DNA from: Actinomycetospora termitidis
GTDB taxonomy: Bacteria; Actinomycetota; Actinomycetes; Mycobacteriales; Pseudonocardiaceae
Direction: 5' to 3'
NCBI RefSeq assembly: GCF_030286555.1
Contig: NZ_JASVWF010000002.1
Coordinates: 372,001-436,000, forward strand
Length of the DNA stretch: 64,000 bases
The stretch's first letter is position 1. Every line of letters starts with the position of its first letter. Positions 34,436-43,215 of this stretch are shown here, in pieces. The notes beneath the pieces are model-generated. The model worked only from the letters and a program-made list of their open reading frames with translations, had not been told where the DNA came from and did not search any database. The translations under genes and the position numbers were made by a program.

Positions 34436-35684
34436 GCGAGGAGGCCTGCGGGCCCATGAGGTGCGCCCCGAGGAGCTCCCCGGACGGTGAGGCGAGCACC
34501 TTGGCGAAGCCGGTGGTGTCCTCCATCGCCCAGCCGAAGGCGACGTCGCCGTAGGCCTGGACCTTCGAGACGTAGGGCGTGCCGTCCGCGCGCAGGTCCT
34601 GCTCGCGGCGGCCCACCGAGGCGACCTGCGGGTCGGTGAACACCGCGGAGGGGACGAACCGGTGCGACGTCGCCCGGGGCGCGTCGGGGTGCAGCAGGTT
34701 GTGCTGCACGACCTTCGACTCGTGGTTCGCGACGTGCTTGAGCTGGTAGGGCGAGCTGACGTCGCCGAGCGCGAAGATCCCCTCGACGGGCGTGCGCTGG
34801 TACTCGTCGACCTCGACGCGGCCGTCGTCGGTCAGGGTCAGGCCGGTCTTCCCGACGTCGAGGCGGTCCCCGTTGGGCACGCGCCCGGTCGCGACGAGCA
34901 GGGCGTCGCTCTCGATCGTCGAGCCCTCCGGGCAGGTGAGCACGATCGTCCCGTCCGCGCGCTGCTCGGCCGCGGTCGGCTCGGCGTTCAGGTACACGTT
35001 CCAGCGGTCCTGCGCGAGCCGCGTGAAGCGCTCGGAGACCAGCTCGTCCTGCTCGCGCAGCAGCGCCGGCCCGCGGGTGACGACGGTGACCTCGGTGCCC
35101 AGCGCGGAGAACACGTGCGCGAACTCGCAGGCGATGTAGCCGCCGCCGACGATGGTCAGCCGCCGGGGGAGGTCGGGCAGGCGCATGACGTCGTCGGAGG
35201 TGTGGAACGGCACCCCGGAGTCGGCGATGACCGGCGGCACCGTCGGCCGGGACCCGGCGGCGATGACGACCTGGTCCGCGGTCACGGTCTCCCCGGCGCC
35301 ACCGGCGGTCGGGGTGATCGAGAGCTCCCGGTCGCCGGTGAACGTCGCGTGCCCCTGGTAGACGGTGACGTTGGCGTTCTCCTGGTCGCGGTAGCGCAGG
35401 CCGCCGGCGGAGATCGGGTCGATGCGCCCGAAGACGCGGTCGCGGATGTCCGACCAGCGCACCTTGTCGATGCTCGCGTCCACGCCGTAGGTGCTCGCCC
35501 GCCGGATCGTCTCGGCGACGTCGGAGGCGTAGACGTACATCTTCGTCGGGATGCAGCCGACGTTCAGGCACGTCCCGCCGAACACGCCGTGCTCGACGAT
35601 CGCGACGTCCCAGTCGTCGAAGCGGGAGTCCAGGATCGAGTTGCCCGATCCCGAGCCGATGATGACGAGGTCGTGGTGGGGCAC
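34302..35684 (-). CDS. mtr: Mycothione reductase
   Basis: This 460-residue flavoprotein disulfide reductase keeps mycothiol reduced, using NADPH and FAD. It has the FAD motif [10 protein letters not shown], the redox disulfide [13 protein letters not shown], the NADPH motif [19 protein letters not shown], the ALGDV FAD segment and the C-terminal His-Glu pair in [17 protein letters not shown]. The whole resembles Rv2855 closely. I chose the GTG at 35684, because TACAGT (35692-35697, reading leftward) lies 7 nt upstream and gives a leaderless start and normal length; the frame is open to 35705. Presence of this gene implies a mycothiol-producing actinobacterium. Confidence 0.94.
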   Translation of the reverse strand: MPHHDLVIIGSGSGNSILDSRFDDWDVAIVEHGVFGGTCLNVGCIPTKMYVYASDVAETIRRASTYGVDASIDKVRWSDIRDRVFGRIDPISAGGLRYRDQENANVTVYQGHATFTGDRELSITPTAGGAGETVTADQVVIAAGSRPTVPPVIADSGVPFHTSDDVMRLPDLPRRLTIVGGGYIACEFAHVFSALGTEVTVVTRGPALLREQDELVSERFTRLAQDRWNVYLNAEPTAAEQRADGTIVLTCPEGSTIESDALLVATGRVPNGDRLDVGKTGLTLTDDGRVEVDEYQRTPVEGIFALGDVSSPYQLKHVANHESKVVQHNLLHPDAPRATSHRFVPSAVFTDPQVASVGRREQDLRADGTPYVSKVQAYGDVAFGWAMEDTTGFAKVLASPSGELLGAHLMGPQASSLIQLLVQAMVFGQSAPEVATAQYWIHPALPELIENALLGLPLSS

Positions 35685-35705
35685 GCCCTCAACTGTATTG
35701 AGCAC

Positions 35706-36023
35706 GCTCGCTCGTGGCTCGTCCTCCTCGATCTCACCCCGTGTGTTCCTGACGACGACGGTTCGTCACGATCCGCTCGTCGCGGAACGACCACCGATGG
35801 ACGGTCGTCGACGACCGCTCGTCGCGCTGTGCTCACTCGCCGGTGACGTTTATCGTCCGAAATCGACCGCTCGTCGTCGCTCGGCGGGGCGAACTCCCGC
35901 CGCTCGGCTTGTCCGGCCCCGGCGATCTCTGGTCAGGTTCTGCTCCGTCGGACGGTGAGCGGTACGCCGGACGGTCCCCGGGTCGGGGTGGCGGAGCAGC
36001 GGTGAGTGAGCGGAGGCGGCGGG
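35706..36023. other. 318-bp intergenic region between mtr and protease
   Basis: There is no credible gene. It holds a perfect 16-bp palindrome, CGGTCGTC-GACGACCG (35802-35817), and several copies of CGCTCGTCG. These include one before the palindrome, one after it and one near 35870. They may be binding sites or a repeat remnant. The right end supplies GGAGG (36012-36016) for the protease start. Confidence 0.4.
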
Positions 36024-36980
36024 ATGCGGGGTCATGGGCGGCATCGTGCCGAGGTGGTCAGGCGTCCGCGCGGCCCTGTGGTCCGGCGGGTCGTCCTGCT
36101 GGCGTCGACCGCGGTGGCGGTCCTCGCGGTCGTGGCCGTGGGCCTGGTGGGCTTCGGCGGGCGCAGCTCGGCGGTGACGACCGGTGCGGTCGTCGAGGAC
36201 GGGTCGGTGGTGGCGGTCGGGTCCGGGAGCTCCGGCCCCGACGGCGGCGGCAGTGACGGCGGCAGCGGTGACGGCGGCGGTGACGGGGTGGCGCAGGCGC
36301 GCATCGTCGGTGGCGAGAAGACCAGCACGGCCGCCGAGCCTTGGGTGGTCTACCTGACCGACTCCTCGGGCTTCCAGTTCTGCGGCGGAACGCTCGTGGC
36401 GCCGACCAAGGTGGTCACGGCGGCGCACTGCACCGCCTCGTCGCCGGAGCGGAAGATGTTCGCCGTCGTCGGGCGGGACGACAAGGACTCGAAGGCCGGC
36501 ACGTCGGTCCCCATCGCGAAGACGTGGGTGAGCCCGACGTTCAGCGCCGTGGGCAACGGCCTGGACGTCTCCGTGCTGACGCTGGAGAAGCCGGTCGACG
36601 GCCCGACCCTGCCGCTCGCGACCGCCGCCGACTCCGCCCTGTACGGCGCCGGGACCGCCGCCCGCATCTACGGCTGGGGGGCGACCTCGGAGAACGGGAC
36701 CCCCTCGCGGTACCTGCTCGGCGCAACGGTCCCGATCCGCGACGACTCCTACTGCAAGGGCTCCGCCGCCTCCTACGACCCGGAGCTGCTCACCTGCGCC
36801 GGCTTCGACTCCGGCGGCGTGGACACCTGCCAGGGCGACTCGGGCGGACCGCTCGTGGCCGGCGGCAAGCTCATCGGGATCACCAGCTACGGCGACGGCT
36901 GCGCCCGGGCGGGCAAGCCGGGCTACTACACCCGGGTCGGCGCGAACTCCGCGCTGATCCAGAAGCAGATCGCCTCGTAG
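36024..36980 (+). CDS. Membrane-anchored trypsin-like serine protease (S1 family)
   Basis: This 318-residue protein has a basic N-terminus, a membrane segment at about 21-45 and a Gly/Ser/Asp-rich linker (70-90). A complete chymotrypsin-fold domain then starts at Ile94 of IVGG. The triad is His135 in TAAHC, Asp181 in GLDVSVL and Ser273 in CQGDSGGP; two or more Cys pairs fit disulfides. The IVGG following a linker suggests activation by cleavage outside the membrane. The ATG at 36024 has GGAGG 7 nt upstream, so the GTG at 36006 is less likely. No inhibitor or substrate gene is adjacent. Confidence 0.9.
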   Translation: MRGHGRHRAEVVRRPRGPVVRRVVLLASTAVAVLAVVAVGLVGFGGRSSAVTTGAVVEDGSVVAVGSGSSGPDGGGSDGGSGDGGGDGVAQARIVGGEKTSTAAEPWVVYLTDSSGFQFCGGTLVAPTKVVTAAHCTASSPERKMFAVVGRDDKDSKAGTSVPIAKTWVSPTFSAVGNGLDVSVLTLEKPVDGPTLPLATAADSALYGAGTAARIYGWGATSENGTPSRYLLGATVPIRDDSYCKGSAASYDPELLTCAGFDSGGVDTCQGDSGGPLVAGGKLIGITSYGDGCARAGKPGYYTRVGANSALIQKQIAS

Positions 36981-37067
36981 GCGGTCAGGCGTCCCTGGTC
37001 GGAGGGCAGACCGGACGGGGGGAGATCGAGGGCGGATCGGCGGGCAGGCCGGTCCGCCCCCGGTCGT

Positions 37068-37111
37068 TTGACGGGCTGTCGTCGCCGTGCCTAGTCTGAA
37101 CTCACCAGTTC
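37068..37111 (+). promoter_or_regulatory. Promoter and overlapping operator of the quinate/shikimate operon
   Basis: TTGACG (37068-37073) and TAGTCT (37092-37097), spaced by 18 bp, form a good -35/-10 pair. GAACT-CACC-AGTTC (37098-37111) is a perfect inverted repeat covering the expected transcription start. This places a repressor site exactly where it would block initiation and release it with an aromatic inducer. The cognate regulator is not certain. Confidence 0.7.
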
Positions 37112-37127
37112 GTACATGGAGGCTCCG

Positions 37128-38021
37128 GTGACCCTGACGCTGCCCGAAATCCCGTCCCTGGTGGGGGTCGGTCACCTCCTCGGGCTCGTCGGTACCGGCA
37201 TCGGCCCCTCGCTCACGCCCGCCCTGCACGAGCGGGAGGGCGACGCGCAGGGCATGCGGACCCTCTACCGCCGGCTCGACCTCGACGCGCTCGAACTGGC
37301 CGCGGACGACGTCGGGCGGGTCCTCGACGCCGCGCGGCTCACCGGCTTCTCCGGGCTGAACGTCACCCATCCCGCCAAGCAGACCGTCCTGCGCCACCTC
37401 GACCGGATCGACCCGGACGCGGCGGCGCTCGGCGCGGTCAACACCGTGGTGTTCGGTCCGCACGGCGCCATCGGTCACAACACCGACCGGTCCGGGTTCG
37501 CGCGCTCGTTCCGGCGCGGGCTGCCCGGCGCCGCGGTCGACCGGGTCCTGCTGCTCGGGGCCGGCGGAGCGGGGGCGGCCGTCGCGCACGCGATGACCGA
37601 CGTCGGGGTGGGCGAGCTGCTGGTCGCCGACGCCGACCGCGCGCGGGCCGAGGCGCTCGCCGCCGCGGTGCGGGAGACCGGCCGGGCGACCACGGCCGTC
37701 GTCGCGAAGGCTGACGTGGAGGACGCCCTGGCGACGGTCGACGGGCTCGTTCACGCGACCCCGACCGGGATGGCGGCGCACCCGGGGACGCCGGTCGCGC
37801 CGCACGCGCTGCACGAGCGGCTGTGGGTCGCCGACGTCGTGTACCGGCCGCTGGCGACGGCGCTGGTCACGGCCGCGCGGGCCCGCGGCGCGCGGGTGCT
37901 CGACGGCGGCGGGATGGCCGTGTTCCAGGCCGTGGACGCCTTCCGGCTCTTCACCGGCGTCGAGCCGGACGCGGACCGGATGCTCGACCACTTCGCCGGG
38001 CTCGTCGCCGCGGGGGCCTGA
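37128..38021 (+). CDS. aroE: Quinate/shikimate dehydrogenase (AroE family)
   Basis: This 297-residue AroE-fold enzyme has GLVGTGIGPSLTPALHE for substrate Ser/Thr, LNVTHPAKQ with the catalytic Lys, GHNTDRSGF with the catalytic Asp and the NAD(P) motif LLGAGGAGAAVAHAM. The start GTG at 37128 follows GGAGG by 5 nt; an ATG at 37116 lies inside that site. It is immediately followed by a dehydroshikimate dehydratase, so it very probably works in the catabolic direction: quinate or shikimate to dehydroquinate or dehydroshikimate, like the corynebacterial Qsu system. It could not be the only anabolic AroE with confidence. Confidence 0.85.
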   Translation: MTLTLPEIPSLVGVGHLLGLVGTGIGPSLTPALHEREGDAQGMRTLYRRLDLDALELAADDVGRVLDAARLTGFSGLNVTHPAKQTVLRHLDRIDPDAAALGAVNTVVFGPHGAIGHNTDRSGFARSFRRGLPGAAVDRVLLLGAGGAGAAVAHAMTDVGVGELLVADADRARAEALAAAVRETGRATTAVVAKADVEDALATVDGLVHATPTGMAAHPGTPVAPHALHERLWVADVVYRPLATALVTAARARGARVLDGGGMAVFQAVDAFRLFTGVEPDADRMLDHFAGLVAAGA

Positions 38022-38022
38022 C

Positions 38023-39849
38023 GTGCCCGGTGGGCGACGACGCCACGGCATCGCCACCGCCTGTCTGTCCGGGCTGCTCGAGGACAAGCTCGCCGCGGCG
38101 GCCGCCGCCGGGTTCGACGGCGTCGAGCTCTTCGTCCCGGACCTGCTCGGCTCGCCCGAGCCGCCCGGGGACGTCGCGCGCCGGTGCGCCGACCTCGGCC
38201 TCGCGATCGACCTCTACCAGCCGATCCGGGACGTCGAGGCCCTCCCGCCGGACGCGTTCGCGGCCGCGCTGCGCCGCGTCGAGCACGCCTTCGACGTCAT
38301 GGAGCGGCTGGGCACGACGACCGCGCTGATCTGCTCGTCGGTCGACCCGCGCGCGGTCGACGACGACGAGCTCGCGGCCCGGCAGCTGGCCGAGGTCGCC
38401 GACCGGGCCGCGGACCGCGGGCTGAGGATCGCCTACGAGGCGCTGGCCTGGGGCCGGCACGTGAACACCTGGGACCACTCCTGGCGGATCGTCGAGCTGG
38501 CCGACCACCCCGCGCTCGGCCTGTGCGTCGACTCCTTCCACCTCTACGCGCGCGGCGGTGACCCGTCCGGGCTGCGCGACGTGCCGGGCGAGAAGATCTT
38601 CTTCCTGCAGCTCGCCGACGCCCCGCGGCTGGACATGGACGTGCTGCCCTGGAGCCGCCACCACCGTCTCTTCCCGGGCCAGGGCGACTTCGACCTGACC
38701 GCGCTGGTGCGCCACCTCGACGTCGCCGGCTACGACGGCCCGTGGTCGCTCGAGGTGTTCAACGACGTGTTCCGGCAGGCCGACCCCGGCCCGGCCGCCG
38801 TCGACGCGCGGCGGTCGCTGCTCGGGCTGGGGGAGGCGCTCGCGGGCCTGCCCGCGGTCGACCTGGGCGGGACGGCGTTCGTGGAGCTGGCCGCCGACCC
38901 CGACACCTGCCGCGAGGTCACCGACGCGCTCGCCGCGTTCGGCTTCGCGCGCACGGGGGAGCACCGCAGCAAGCCGGTCGGCCTGTGGGAGGCGGGCGGC
39001 GCCCGGGTGGTGGTGCGCGAGGAGGCGGCGCCGGGCCCCGCGGCCGTGGCCGCCCTCGCCGTCCGGACCCCGGACCCGGAGGCGCTGGCCCGCCGCGGGA
39101 CGGAGCTGCTGGCCCCCCGCGTGCCGCTGCCGCACGCGGGCGACGAGGCCGAGCTGCGCGCCGTCGCCGCGCCCGACGGCACCCTGTTGTTCTGCTGCCC
39201 GGAGCGCCCCGAGCCGGGCGCCGACGACTTCTGGCCCGGGGACTTCCGTCCCACCGGGATGCGCCCCGCGACGGGGCAGGTGCTGGGCATCGACCACGTC
39301 GCGCTCAGCCCGCCGTTCGACCTGACCGCGGAGGCCGAGCTGTTCCTGCGCACCGTCGTCGGCCTCGGGGCGGTCGGTCCGCAGAGCGAGGTCGTCGCCC
39401 CGTTCGGGGTGGTGCGGAGCCGACTGTTCGCGTCGCCCGGGCCCGACCCGGTGCGGGTGGTGCTCTCGTCCTCGCTGGTCCGCCGCGGCGGGTGGGCGCC
39501 GGGGGTGCCGGCGCCGCAGAGCGTGGCGTTCGCGGTGGACGACGTGCTCGCGGTGTCGCGGGCGGCGCGCGCGGCCGGTCTGGCGCTGCTCGGGGTGGGG
39601 CCGAACTACTACGAGGACCTGGCGGCCCGCGGGGTCGAGGACGTCGACGGGCTCGCCGAGCACCGGGTGCTCGTGGACGTCGACCCCTCCGGCGGGCAGT
39701 ACCGCCACGTCGTCACGCCCGTGCTGGGTGGGCGCGTGTTCCTGGAGGCGGTGCAGCGGGTCGGCGGCCACGCGGGGCACGGGGCCGCGGACGCGCCGGT
39801 GCGGATGGCCGCCCAGCGCCGGGCGCGCATCGAGGTGTCGGGCCGCTAG
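38023..39849 (+). CDS. qsuB: Two-domain 3-dehydroshikimate dehydratase (QsuB/QuiC-like)
   Basis: This 608-residue fusion has an N-terminal TIM-barrel sugar-isomerase-like domain of about 280 residues. That domain shows ATACLSGLLEDKLAAAAAAGFDGVELF, YEALAWGRHVNTW and GLCVDSFHLYARG with metal ligands Glu, Asp and His. A C-terminal 4-hydroxyphenylpyruvate dioxygenase-like VOC domain follows (GIDHVALS, FLEAVQR). This is the architecture of bacterial dehydroshikimate dehydratases that make protocatechuate. Catalysis is in the N-terminal domain. The GTG start is 2 nt after the dehydrogenase stop, so the two form an operon. Confidence 0.88.
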   Translation: MPGGRRRHGIATACLSGLLEDKLAAAAAAGFDGVELFVPDLLGSPEPPGDVARRCADLGLAIDLYQPIRDVEALPPDAFAAALRRVEHAFDVMERLGTTTALICSSVDPRAVDDDELAARQLAEVADRAADRGLRIAYEALAWGRHVNTWDHSWRIVELADHPALGLCVDSFHLYARGGDPSGLRDVPGEKIFFLQLADAPRLDMDVLPWSRHHRLFPGQGDFDLTALVRHLDVAGYDGPWSLEVFNDVFRQADPGPAAVDARRSLLGLGEALAGLPAVDLGGTAFVELAADPDTCREVTDALAAFGFARTGEHRSKPVGLWEAGGARVVVREEAAPGPAAVAALAVRTPDPEALARRGTELLAPRVPLPHAGDEAELRAVAAPDGTLLFCCPERPEPGADDFWPGDFRPTGMRPATGQVLGIDHVALSPPFDLTAEAELFLRTVVGLGAVGPQSEVVAPFGVVRSRLFASPGPDPVRVVLSSSLVRRGGWAPGVPAPQSVAFAVDDVLAVSRAARAAGLALLGVGPNYYEDLAARGVEDVDGLAEHRVLVDVDPSGGQYRHVVTPVLGGRVFLEAVQRVGGHAGHGAADAPVRMAAQRRARIEVSGR

Positions 39850-39898
39850 GTCGGTGACCGGCGTGTGTGGTGCACAGGATTCCTGTCGGTGCTTCGTC

Positions 39899-39919
39899 GA
39901 GCGAGGGGGCCCCTCGCTC
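39899..39919. repeat. 21-bp palindrome GAGCGAGGGG-G-CCCCTCGCTC
   Basis: Perfect 10-bp arms around a single G lie 50 bp beyond the dehydratase stop. It belongs with the GAGCGAAGGG-type palindromes at 63234. The following segment GGGCGCCCTTCGCCAG (39932-39947) also occurs near 63206. Likely a terminator-like dispersed repeat. Confidence 0.6.
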
Positions 39920-39972
39920 GGTGGAGCCGCCCGTGGGCGCCCTTCGCCAGGAGCGCCCTCCCGGCGGCCGTT

Positions 39973-40032
39973 CGCGAGAGGTACGTGAGGCACCTCGGCG
40001 GGCCCACCGGCGTGCGTGGTGTGCCTCTCGCG
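39973..40032. repeat. Long hairpin with CGCGAGAGG/CCTCTCGCG arms
   Basis: CGCGAGAGG at 39973-39981 pairs perfectly with CCTCTCGCG at 40024-40032, enclosing 42 nt that can fold further (GAGGCACCTCGG). It lies in the convergent gap after the dehydratase gene and is probably part of the same repeat cluster. Confidence 0.4.
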
Positions 40033-40113
40033 ACGGCGGGCCCGCGCCGTGATGTGCGAGCGGCGCCGCGCTGATGTCATGTGCGGGGGATGTGCCGGCG
40101 CTGACACGACGAC

Positions 40114-40151
40114 GGCCCCACGGGCACCCGTCGTCGGGAGCCCGTGGGGCC
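40114..40151. terminator. Bidirectional terminator between convergent dehydratase and MHS transporter
   Basis: GGCCCCACGGGC (40114-40125) and GCCCGTGGGGCC (40140-40151) give a perfect 12-bp stem with a 14-nt loop, located 15 nt from the stop of the minus-strand transporter. An alternative stem, CGACGACGG (40107-40115) with CCGTCGTCG (40128-40136), overlaps it. It should serve genes on both strands. Confidence 0.75.
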
Positions 40152-40165
40152 GCAGGGCCGTGCGA

Positions 40166-41509
40166 TCAGACGGCCGCCGGAGTGGCCGCGGGGGTGCCGT
40201 GGTCGGCGACGCGGTCGAGGTCGGCGGTCGGGACGTGGGCGGTCTCGGTGGCCGTGAGGGCCGCGACCGCCGCGAGCAGGCAGAGCCCGGCGCCCAGGAC
40301 CGCGACCGGCACCCACCCGCCGGCACCCTTCCCGACCAGGGCCTCGGCGATCGTCGGGACGAACCCGCCGACCGCGAACCCGATCTGCGTGCCCACCGCC
40401 ATACCGGTCAGCCGGACGCGCGCCGGGAACATCTCGCCGTAGAACGCGGGCCACACCCCGTTCGCGGCGCTGTAGACCACGCCGGAGAGCAGGATGCCGA
40501 ACACGAAGACCAGCGCGTAGCTCGCCGTCGAGATCGACCAGAGGTAGCAGGCGAGCAGGACGGCGCTGGCCACGCAGCCGAACACGAACACCGGCTTGCG
40601 GCCCGTGCGGTCGGCGTAGCGGGCGAACAACGGGATCGCCGCCAGGGCGACGACGTTCGCGGCCACCGAGACCCACAGCATCGTCGCGCGGTCGAGTCCC
40701 TGGGTGCTGGTGGCGTAGGACAACGCCCACACGCTGACCAGCGTGCTGACCGACGAGACCAGCGCGGCGAGCACGACCCGCAGGACCGCGGCCCAGTGGT
40801 CGCGGAGCAGGGCGACGATCGGCAGGCCCTCGGTGCGGCCCCGCGAGCGCTCCTGCTCGAAGACCGGGGTCTCGGACAGCGTGCGGCGGATGACGATGCC
40901 CGCGGCGACGACCACGACCGACAGCCAGAACGGCACGCGCCAGCCCCAGCTGAGCAGGGCGTCCTCGGGGAGGGCCGCGATCGGCAGGAAGACCAGCGTC
41001 GCGATGATCATGCCCGCCTGGGTGCCGCCGAGAGTGAAGCTGGAGAAGAAGGCGCGGCGGTCGTCCGGGGCGTGCTCGAGGGTCATCGAGTTGGCGCCCG
41101 CCTGCTCGCCGCCGGCCGAGAAGCCCTGCAGCAGTCGGCACGTCACGAGCAGCGCCGGGCCGACGGCGCCGGCGGTCGCGTAGTCGGGCAGGCACCCGAT
41201 CGCGAAGGTCGACGCGCCCATGAGGATCAGCGTGAAGATCAGGACCCGCCGACGGCCGACCCGGTCGCCGACGTGCCCCAGCACCACCGCACCGAGCGGG
41301 CGGGCGACGTAGCCGACGCCGAAGGTCGCCAGCGCGAGGAGCGTCCCGGCGGTCGGGCTCGACGACGGGAAGAACACCTTGCTGAACACGAGCGCGGCCG
41401 CCGTGCCGTAGATGAAGAAGTCGTAGTACTCGAGGGCGCTGCCGATCCAGGCGGCGAGTGCCGCCCGGGCGGGCTGCGCGCCGGCGGGCGCGGCGGGGGC
41501 GGAGGACAT
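40166..41509 (-). CDS. MHS-family MFS transporter, probable shikimate/quinate-type symporter
   Basis: This 447-residue, 12-helix MFS protein has the MHS signatures: GSALEYYDFFIYGTAAALVF, GHVGDRVGRRR and FSAGGEQAGANSMTLEHAP, close to the shikimate permease ShiA pattern. The ATG at 41509 follows AGGAG. It is convergent with the quinate/shikimate dehydrogenase-dehydratase pair, which strengthens the case that it imports quinate, shikimate or dehydroshikimate. A TetR gene lies upstream on the same strand, with a palindromic operator in the 113-bp gap. Confidence 0.87.
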   Translation of the reverse strand: MSSAPAAPAGAQPARAALAAWIGSALEYYDFFIYGTAAALVFSKVFFPSSSPTAGTLLALATFGVGYVARPLGAVVLGHVGDRVGRRRVLIFTLILMGASTFAIGCLPDYATAGAVGPALLVTCRLLQGFSAGGEQAGANSMTLEHAPDDRRAFFSSFTLGGTQAGMIIATLVFLPIAALPEDALLSWGWRVPFWLSVVVVAAGIVIRRTLSETPVFEQERSRGRTEGLPIVALLRDHWAAVLRVVLAALVSSVSTLVSVWALSYATSTQGLDRATMLWVSVAANVVALAAIPLFARYADRTGRKPVFVFGCVASAVLLACYLWSISTASYALVFVFGILLSGVVYSAANGVWPAFYGEMFPARVRLTGMAVGTQIGFAVGGFVPTIAEALVGKGAGGWVPVAVLGAGLCLLAAVAALTATETAHVPTADLDRVADHGTPAATPAAV

Positions 41510-41540
41510 CGTCGGGCTCCTGGGGTGCGCTTATGTACCG

Positions 41541-41557
41541 TCTGGTTACGTACCAGA
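41541..41557. promoter_or_regulatory. Operator TCTGGT-N5-ACCAGA before MHS transporter
   Basis: TCTGGT (41541-41546), TACGT spacer and ACCAGA (41552-41557) form a perfect 6-bp-arm palindrome about 32 bp upstream of the transporter start. It is the likely target of the TetR protein encoded just upstream on the same strand. Confidence 0.65.
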
Positions 41558-41622
41558 TAGTGAGTTGTCGCGAGCGCAGCTGTCAAGGAGGAGCGTGCTC
41601 CCGATCACGACGACCGGTGTGG

Positions 41623-42273
41623 TCAGGCTCTCCCGACGTGCGCGGTCAGGAACTCGACGACCAGGTCGGCGAGCATCCGGCGGTAGTGGTCGCGCCGGTC
41701 CGGGTCGAGCATGTCGCGGTCGAAGATGGCCGCGATGGTGTGCCGGTTCGCCGTCCGGAAGATGCAGAACGAGCTGATCAGCAGGTGGATGTCGAGGGCG
41801 TCCACGTCGTCGCGGAAGAGGCCGGCGTCCCGACCCCGCGCGAGGATCCGCTCCAGCACGTCCAGCGCCGGCCCGGACAGGCCCGAACGGATCGGCGACG
41901 CCCGCAGGTGCTCCGCGTGGTGGATGTTCTCGATGCTCACGAGGCGGATGAAGTCGGGGTGGGCCTCGTGGTGGTCGAAGGTCAGGTCGCAGAGCCGGCG
42001 CAGGGCGGCGGTGGGCGGCAGGCCGTCGACCGCGAGGTGCGACTCCAGGGCGCGGATGCCCAGGTAGGCCCGCTCCAGGACCGCCAGGTAGAGGCCGTCC
42101 TTGCTGCCGAAGTAGTAGTAGAGCATCCGCTTGGTGGTACGGGTCCGGGCCGCGATCTCGTCGACCCGGGCACCCGCGAGCCCGCGGGTCGAGAACTCCT
42201 CGGTGGCGACGTCGAGGATCTCCGCCCGCGTGCGCTCGGCGTCGCGCTGCCGCGGCTGGGGGTCAGCGCTCAC
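41623..42273 (-). CDS. TetR-family transcriptional regulator
   Basis: This 216-residue regulator has ERTRAEILDVATEEFSTRG and VDEIAARTRTTKRMLYYYFGSKDGLYLAVLE. The RMLYYYFGSK recognition helix and the C-terminal HHAEHLR and DIHLLISSFCIFRTANRHT segments are typical of a TetR subgroup often found beside aromatic-acid or shikimate-uptake genes. The GTG start is used. It is encoded upstream of the MHS transporter on the same strand and probably regulates it, and perhaps the convergent quinate/shikimate operon. Confidence 0.87.
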   Translation of the reverse strand: MSADPQPRQRDAERTRAEILDVATEEFSTRGLAGARVDEIAARTRTTKRMLYYYFGSKDGLYLAVLERAYLGIRALESHLAVDGLPPTAALRRLCDLTFDHHEAHPDFIRLVSIENIHHAEHLRASPIRSGLSGPALDVLERILARGRDAGLFRDDVDALDIHLLISSFCIFRTANRHTIAAIFDRDMLDPDRRDHYRRMLADLVVEFLTAHVGRA

Positions 42274-42323
42274 GGTCGTCTCCGTCCCGCCCGCCTCGCC
42301 ACGGACTCACCGGGCAGTACATC

Positions 42324-43133
42324 ATGTCGGCCGTGAACCGCGTCGCCGTGCACCACTCCGTCCTCGACCCCAGCGACCCGGTCGCGTGCGTCCTGGCCGC
42401 CCGGGCGGGCGGGCTCGACGCGGTGGGGCTGCACGTCGCGGCCGAGCCGGGCGCGGAACGGGCGTGGGAGCACGGGGCGGGCGCGCCGCTGCTGGCCGCG
42501 CTGGTCGACGCCCTGCTGGTGACGCGTATCGGCGCCCTGGACGTCGGGCGCGTCGACCTCGGCGTCCCGGCCGGGACCGGCGCGGACGATCCCCGCCGTC
42601 GCTCCCTCGACCTCGCCGCCCGACTCGGCGCGCAGTTCGTGACGGCCCGCGCGGCGACCGACGGCGATCCGGTCGACACCGCGGACGCTCTCGCGAGCCT
42701 CGCGGTGCAGGCCGAGCCGTTCCGGGTGCGCCCGGTCCTGGTGCCGACCCCGGGGACGGCCGTCGCCGACCCGCACGCGGCGCTCGCGGCCGTGCGGGGC
42801 ACGCGGGCGGGCGTCGTCCTGGACGTCGTCCCCTCCGCGGCGGACCCGGAGGCGGTCGCCGAGCTGATCGTCGAGGCCGGCGACGCCCTCGGCTACGTCC
42901 GCGTCCCGGCCGACGAGCTCGGGGCCGACATGGGCGACGCGACCTCCCTGCTCGCGACGCTCCCGCCGTGGGTGCCGGTCGTGGTCGGCGCTCCCCGCGT
43001 GCCGCCGACGCCCCGCGATCCCGCCGACCCGATCACCCCGGCCCGCGCCGGTGCGTTCCTCGCCGCCTGCCGCGTCGGCGTCGACCGGCTGCTGATCCAC
43101 CCGCGGGCCCTCGCCGCCGAGCGGGGGCAGTGA
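42324..43133 (+). CDS. Putative TIM-barrel protein (xylose-isomerase/AP-endonuclease-2-like)
   Basis: This 269-residue Ala/Val-rich protein has a pattern of strands ending in acidic residues (AGGLDAVGLHV, LGAQFVTARAA, FRVRPVLVPTPG, GVVLDVVPS, LGYVRVPADEL). This is compatible with the sugar-isomerase/AP-endonuclease-2 barrel also seen in the dehydratase at 38023. Usual metal ligands (Glu, Asp-x-x-His) are not clearly present, so it may be inactive or use another chemistry. It is divergent from the TetR gene and may belong to the quinate/shikimate region. I do not recognise a specific function. Confidence 0.45.
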   Translation: MSAVNRVAVHHSVLDPSDPVACVLAARAGGLDAVGLHVAAEPGAERAWEHGAGAPLLAALVDALLVTRIGALDVGRVDLGVPAGTGADDPRRRSLDLAARLGAQFVTARAATDGDPVDTADALASLAVQAEPFRVRPVLVPTPGTAVADPHAALAAVRGTRAGVVLDVVPSAADPEAVAELIVEAGDALGYVRVPADELGADMGDATSLLATLPPWVPVVVGAPRVPPTPRDPADPITPARAGAFLAACRVGVDRLLIHPRALAAERGQ

Positions 43134-43178
43134 GGCCGCACAGGGAACGCTCACGTGACCACACCCGTCGTCGCGAAG

Positions 43179-43197
43179 TAAGGTGAGCCTCACCTAT
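43179..43197. promoter_or_regulatory. Iron box (IdeR/DtxR operator) before siderophore-interacting protein
   Basis: The 19-bp site contains AGGTGAG-C-CTCACCT, a perfect palindrome flanked by TA and AT. It matches the IdeR/DtxR consensus TTAGGTTAGSCTAACCTAA at its key AGGT and ACCT positions. It lies 19 bp upstream of the ATG at 43216, so iron-loaded IdeR should repress this gene. Confidence 0.85.
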
Positions 43198-43215
43198 CGA
43201 GGAAGGGTGAGGTGC

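Noticed and set aside
37116-37118. ATG as start of the shikimate dehydrogenase-like gene
   Set aside because: It lies inside the GGAGG site that fits the GTG at 37128 better.
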